Assembly: GCA_003514765.1 (NCBI GenBank)
Contig: DOOY01000002.1
Coordinates: forward strand, 1-8,199
DNA length: 8,199 bases
Direction of reading: 5' to 3'
From: Nitrosomonas sp.
GTDB lineage: Bacteria > Pseudomonadota > Gammaproteobacteria > Burkholderiales > Nitrosomonadaceae
Shown: positions 5,503 through 8,199 of the stretch, one piece after another
Layout: the number at the start of each line of letters is the position of its first letter
Numbering within the stretch: position 1 is the first letter of the stretch
Translations under genes and position numbers: made by a program
The notes under the pieces: model-generated
Databases searched by the model: none
What the model was told of the DNA's origin: nothing
Seen by the model: the letters and a program-made list of their open reading frames with translations, nothing else

Positions 5503-6408
5503 ATGAGTAATCGTTCCTTCACCCATCTTGATGCATTGGAAAGTGAGTCCGTCCATATCATGCGAGAGGTGGCGGCAGAATGTGCCAATCCGGTATTGTT
5601 GTTTTCGGGTGGTAAGGATTCTATTGTGTTATTACGCCTGGCTGAGAAAGCTTTTCGGCCTGGACGGTTTCCATTTCCATTAATGCATATCGATACAGAG
5701 CATAATTTTCCTGAGGTGATCGCATTTCGTGATCATCGTGCTCAGGAATTGGGTGAGCGTCTGGTTGTGCGCAGTATGGAGGATTCCATCAAAAAAGGCA
5801 GAGTGGTGTTGCGTTCGGAAACACAAAGCCGCAATGCATTTCAGTCGGTGACACTGCTGGATGCGATTGCTGAATTCGGTTTTGATGCCTGTATCGGTGG
5901 GGCGCGCCGTGATGAAGAAAAAGCGCGTGCCAAAGAACGGATTTTTTCCTTTCGTGATGAGTTTGGCCAGTGGGATCCCAAAAATCAGCGTCCCGAACTT
6001 TGGGATTTATATAATACCCGTACACATCCGGGCGAAAATATTCGTGTATTTCCAATCAGTAATTGGACTGAGTTGGATGTCTGGGAATACATCGCACGCG
6101 AGAAACTGGAAGTGCCGGTAATTTATTTTGCCCATGAACGGGAAGTGATTCGGCGAGACGCGGGTCTGTTGCCGGTTTCTCATTTGGTTCAGCCCAATGC
6201 AGGGGAGCAGACTGAAAAAGTAGTCGTGCGTTTCCGTACGGTCGGCGATATGAGCTGTACCTGTCCTGTTGCATCGAATGCGGCCAGTGTTGAGGATATC
6301 ATTGCCGAGACAGCGTTGACACGCATTACCGAGCGTGGTGCTACACGCATGGATGATCAGACTTCGGATGCTTCCATGGAGTTGCGCAAGAAAGAGGGCT
6401 ATTTCTAG
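5503..6408 (+). CDS. cysD: Sulfate adenylyltransferase subunit 2 (ATP sulfurylase small subunit)
   Basis: CysD is the catalytic adenylyltransferase of the CysDN complex, forming APS and pyrophosphate from sulfate and ATP in the cytoplasm. The 301-residue length is normal. The PP-loop motif SGGKDS is at 35-40 and binds the ATP phosphates. The family segments MHIDTEHNFPE (61-71), GGARRDEEKARAKER (132-146) and WTELDVWEYI (188-197) are all present, and the chain ends in the usual LRKKEGYF. The stretch GDMSCTCPVASNA (248-260) has two cysteines where enteric CysD reads differently. ATG 5503 has a reasonable ribosome binding site seven bases upstream. Its partner cysN follows after 134 bases, an unusually wide gap for a pair that is often nearly overlapping. 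Confidence 0.95.
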   Translation: MSNRSFTHLDALESESVHIMREVAAECANPVLLFSGGKDSIVLLRLAEKAFRPGRFPFPLMHIDTEHNFPEVIAFRDHRAQELGERLVVRSMEDSIKKGRVVLRSETQSRNAFQSVTLLDAIAEFGFDACIGGARRDEEKARAKERIFSFRDEFGQWDPKNQRPELWDLYNTRTHPGENIRVFPISNWTELDVWEYIAREKLEVPVIYFAHEREVIRRDAGLLPVSHLVQPNAGEQTEKVVVRFRTVGDMSCTCPVASNAASVEDIIAETALTRITERGATRMDDQTSDASMELRKKEGYF

Positions 6409-6542
6409 CATTTTCACATTTCTTGCGGGTAGGTTTTGTTGACAGAAAAAACACCGCTTTCAGTCAATTCAAATATTTCCCGGTTATCAATTACAAGAAA
6501 TTTGTTTTATTGCGGTGACATGAATTTCCAGAAAGGATCCAA
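6409..6542 (+). promoter_or_regulatory. cysD-cysN spacer with inverted repeat over a consensus -35 hexamer
   Basis: The arms ttgacagaaa (6439-6448) and tttcagtcaa (6458-6467) are complementary at nine of ten positions, with a 9-base loop. The left arm begins with TTGACA, a perfect sigma-70 -35 hexamer (6439-6444), but no good -10 stands 16-18 bases downstream, so a promoter is unproven. The spacer ends with the cysN ribosome binding site AAAGGA (6532-6537), five bases before the ATG. The element may be an operator, an RNA hairpin, or both. No coding remnant is evident in the spacer. Confidence 0.4.
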
Positions 6543-7826
6543 ATGTCTGAAATTGAAAAAATTTTGCTTGATCAGACCGAGTTGTTGCGCTTTATTACCG
6601 CAGGCAGTGTGGACGATGGTAAAAGCACGTTGATTGGCCGTTTGCTGCATGATTCAAAATCTATTTTTGAGGATCAATTAAGCTCAATTACCAATACCAC
6701 ACGCAAGCGCGGCATGGAAGGCGTGGATTTGTCCTTGCTGACAGATGGATTGCAGGCCGAACGTGAGCAAGGTATTACGATTGATGTTGCGTATCGCTAC
6801 TTTGCAACGCCTAAGCGTAAATTCATTATTGCGGACACGCCCGGACATGAACAGTATACACGCAACATGGTCACCGGTGCTTCAACGGCTAATTTGGCTG
6901 TCATTCTGATTGATGCGCGCAAGGGTGTGCTGACGCAATCAAGACGTCATGCGTATCTTGCCAGTCTGGTGGGTATTCCGCACCTGGTGGTGGCTGTCAA
7001 TAAAATGGATCTGGTGGATTATTCTCAATCGGTATTTGACGCGATTTGCAAGGATTTTGCTGCTTTTGCCGAGCGGCTTGACCTGCGCCATGTCGACTTT
7101 ATTCCCATGTCAGCCCTGCTTGGTGACATGGTTGTCGAACGCGGTAATCATCTGGACTGGTATAAAGGCGCGACATTGATAGATTTGCTGGAAAATATTT
7201 CTATTAGCCATGATGTCAATCGTGAGGATTTCCGGTTCCCGGTACAGTGGGTATGCCGGCCACAAACTAAAGAGCTGCATGATTTCAGAGGGTATATGGG
7301 CCGTATTGAATCAGGCTCAATCCGTGTCGGCGATGCGGTAACGGTGCTGCCTTCAGGACTTCACTCTCGAATCAAAGAAATTGTGCTATATGAAGGTAAT
7401 ATCGAAGAAGCGGATGCGCCACAGTCTGTGACGCTAACAATTGAAGACCACCTCGATATTTCACGTGGCGATGTTTTGATAAAAACAGGTGATTTGCCTC
7501 AGGTGACTAAAGCGTTTGATGCAATGTTATGCTGGCTTTCCGAACAACCGTTAGATCCACGCCGAAAATATCTGATCAAACATACTACACGCATTGTCAA
7601 GGCGGTAGTCAGCCGGATTGATTATCGTGTCGACGTGAATACAATGGATCATGAAAAAACAGACGTTTTAACAATGAATGATATTGCGCATGTGGGTTTA
7701 AAAGTACAACAGCCCTTGATTTGCGATGATTATCAACGTAACCGTGCAACGGGTTGCTTTATCGTCATAGATGAGAGCAGCAATAATACGGTGGCGGCGG
7801 GTATGATTTGTGCTGCGGCAAATTAA
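6543..7826 (+). CDS. cysN: Sulfate adenylyltransferase subunit 1 (GTPase subunit), without APS kinase domain
   Basis: CysN couples GTP hydrolysis to APS formation by CysD. The protein is an EF-Tu-like GTPase with all signature elements: P-loop GSVDDGKST (21-29), switch I region EREQGITIDVAYRYF (73-87), DTPGHEQYTRNM (98-109), NKMD (153-156), and MSAL as the probable G5. The beta-barrel domains II and III follow from about residue 230 (FPVQWVCRPQ). At 427 residues it is shorter than the enteric protein of about 475 and ends before any CysC kinase module; fused CysNC proteins are over 600 residues. This fits the APS-reductase route, which needs no PAPS. The start at ATG 6543 has a strong ribosome binding site. 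No gene follows on the same strand within the window. Confidence 0.95.
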   Translation: MSEIEKILLDQTELLRFITAGSVDDGKSTLIGRLLHDSKSIFEDQLSSITNTTRKRGMEGVDLSLLTDGLQAEREQGITIDVAYRYFATPKRKFIIADTPGHEQYTRNMVTGASTANLAVILIDARKGVLTQSRRHAYLASLVGIPHLVVAVNKMDLVDYSQSVFDAICKDFAAFAERLDLRHVDFIPMSALLGDMVVERGNHLDWYKGATLIDLLENISISHDVNREDFRFPVQWVCRPQTKELHDFRGYMGRIESGSIRVGDAVTVLPSGLHSRIKEIVLYEGNIEEADAPQSVTLTIEDHLDISRGDVLIKTGDLPQVTKAFDAMLCWLSEQPLDPRRKYLIKHTTRIVKAVVSRIDYRVDVNTMDHEKTDVLTMNDIAHVGLKVQQPLICDDYQRNRATGCFIVIDESSNNTVAAGMICAAAN

Positions 7827-8199
7827 TTGTATAAGCTCAATATAAGAATTATTTTTTAATAGATTGTTTTCAAAATTCTGACCCGGCTGTTTTTATCGTA
7901 TATCGCAGGTAATTTTATTTTCCAAGCAAAATAATACGGCATCGCGCAAGATAATGTCGTCGATTGACGAGTTCAGGTGAGAAATCCAGATCAACAAGCA
8001 TACTAGCAGACGCTGAAAATCAAATTGATCGGTATCTTATAGCAGGGTTAGGGGGCGACCGTAGAACTGAGACTGTTTGAATGTATTTGCGAGTTCTTTT
8101 TTGTGACGGTGATGAAAGACGATTTCATATTTCTAAATGCTTCCCGTCACTCAAAAATTTACGCATAAACAATTTACTATTTTATCTTCAAAATTTATT
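7827..8199. other. Gene-free right end with several small inverted repeats
   Basis: I see no supportable gene in these 373 bases; the longest open stretches are under 50 codons and lack starts with ribosome binding sites. A T-rich tract (7850-7858) follows cysN, but no G/C-rich stem precedes it, so the cysN terminator is not identified. Inverted repeats visible are ttatttt/aaaataa (7915-7921 with 7928-7934), tcgtc/gacga (7957-7961 with 7966-7970) and gtgacgg/ccgtcac (8103-8109 with 8144-8150). Base composition from about 7970 to 8090 is richer in G and C than the flanks, with the G-rich stretch gggttaggggg near 8045-8055. This could be the edge of a decayed insertion element or an RNA gene, but neither is recognisable. 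Confidence 0.4.
8098..8157. repeat. Nested inverted repeat
   Basis: Perfect 7-bp arms gtgacgg (8103-8109) and ccgtcac (8144-8150) enclose a second perfect hairpin, atgaaa (8112-8117) with tttcat (8123-8128) around gacga. Outside the 7-bp arms, ttttt (8098-8102) can pair with aaaaa (8153-8157) if two bases bulge. The T-run is at the 5' side and the A-run at the 3' side on the plus strand, which is the wrong order for a rho-independent terminator on either strand. A mobile-element end or a cruciform-forming site is possible. Confidence 0.5.

Noticed and set aside
6436..6633. 65-codon plus-strand frame spanning the cysD-cysN gap
   Set aside because: It starts at TTG without a ribosome binding site and runs out of frame into the P-loop coding region of cysN.
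7841..7860. Rho-independent terminator after cysN
   Set aside because: A T-run is present but the upstream bases form only a weak four-pair A/U stem, so I do not call it.
7897..8043. Open minus-strand stretch of about 48 codons in the right-end region
   Set aside because: It has no ATG start with a ribosome binding site and no recognisable motif, and short open stretches of this size are expected by chance.
7970..8075. Plus-strand short frame ending in LGGDRRTETV, considered as a transposase C-terminus
   Set aside because: It is only about 35 codons from any start, and I cannot match it to a transposase family from sequence alone.
1..8199. CRISPR arrays, tRNA or rRNA genes
   Set aside because: No regularly spaced repeat array, cloverleaf with T-loop consensus, or rRNA-like sequence was seen on either strand.

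Overview
The window carries an assimilatory sulfate-reduction locus from a proteobacterium. Moderate base composition, a CysB-type regulator, the APS-dependent form of the pathway and the order cysI, DUF934, cysH, cysD, cysN all point to a betaproteobacterium. A member of the Nitrosomonas group is my best guess, but that is inference: no rRNA or other phylogenetic marker is present.

Layout from left to right. A LysR-family regulator of the CysB type lies on the minus strand (61-990). A short, AT-rich divergent region follows (991-1112). All other genes are on the plus strand. They are a TauE/SafE (TSUP) membrane permease (1113-1889), an unrecognised 76-residue protein (2086-2316) with a long leader, the sulfite reductase hemoprotein cysI (2436-4184), a DUF934 protein (4190-4711), [4Fe-4S] APS reductase cysH (4715-5422), ATP sulfurylase small subunit cysD (5503-6408) and ATP sulfurylase GTPase subunit cysN (6543-7826). 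The last 373 bases hold no gene I can support, only several small inverted repeats and possibly the edge of a mobile-element remnant.

How the genes work together. The permease probably moves sulfate in, or sulfite or another sulfur oxyanion out. CysD and CysN activate sulfate to APS, driven by GTP hydrolysis. CysH reduces APS directly to sulfite, and CysI reduces sulfite to sulfide for cysteine synthesis. No APS kinase (cysC) is present and CysN has no kinase fusion, which agrees with the APS-reductase signature of CysH. No flavoprotein cysJ is present, so CysI probably takes electrons from a ferredoxin-type donor. DUF934, squeezed between cysI and cysH with gaps of 5 and 3 bases, is a conserved but mechanistically undefined companion of this type of CysI. 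CysB is the expected activator, responding to sulfur starvation through O-acetylserine or N-acetylserine.

Most of the window is a known pathway. The least explained parts are the 76-residue protein, the repeat-rich leader in front of it, the inverted repeat overlapping a consensus -35 hexamer between cysD and cysN, and the structured gene-free right end.
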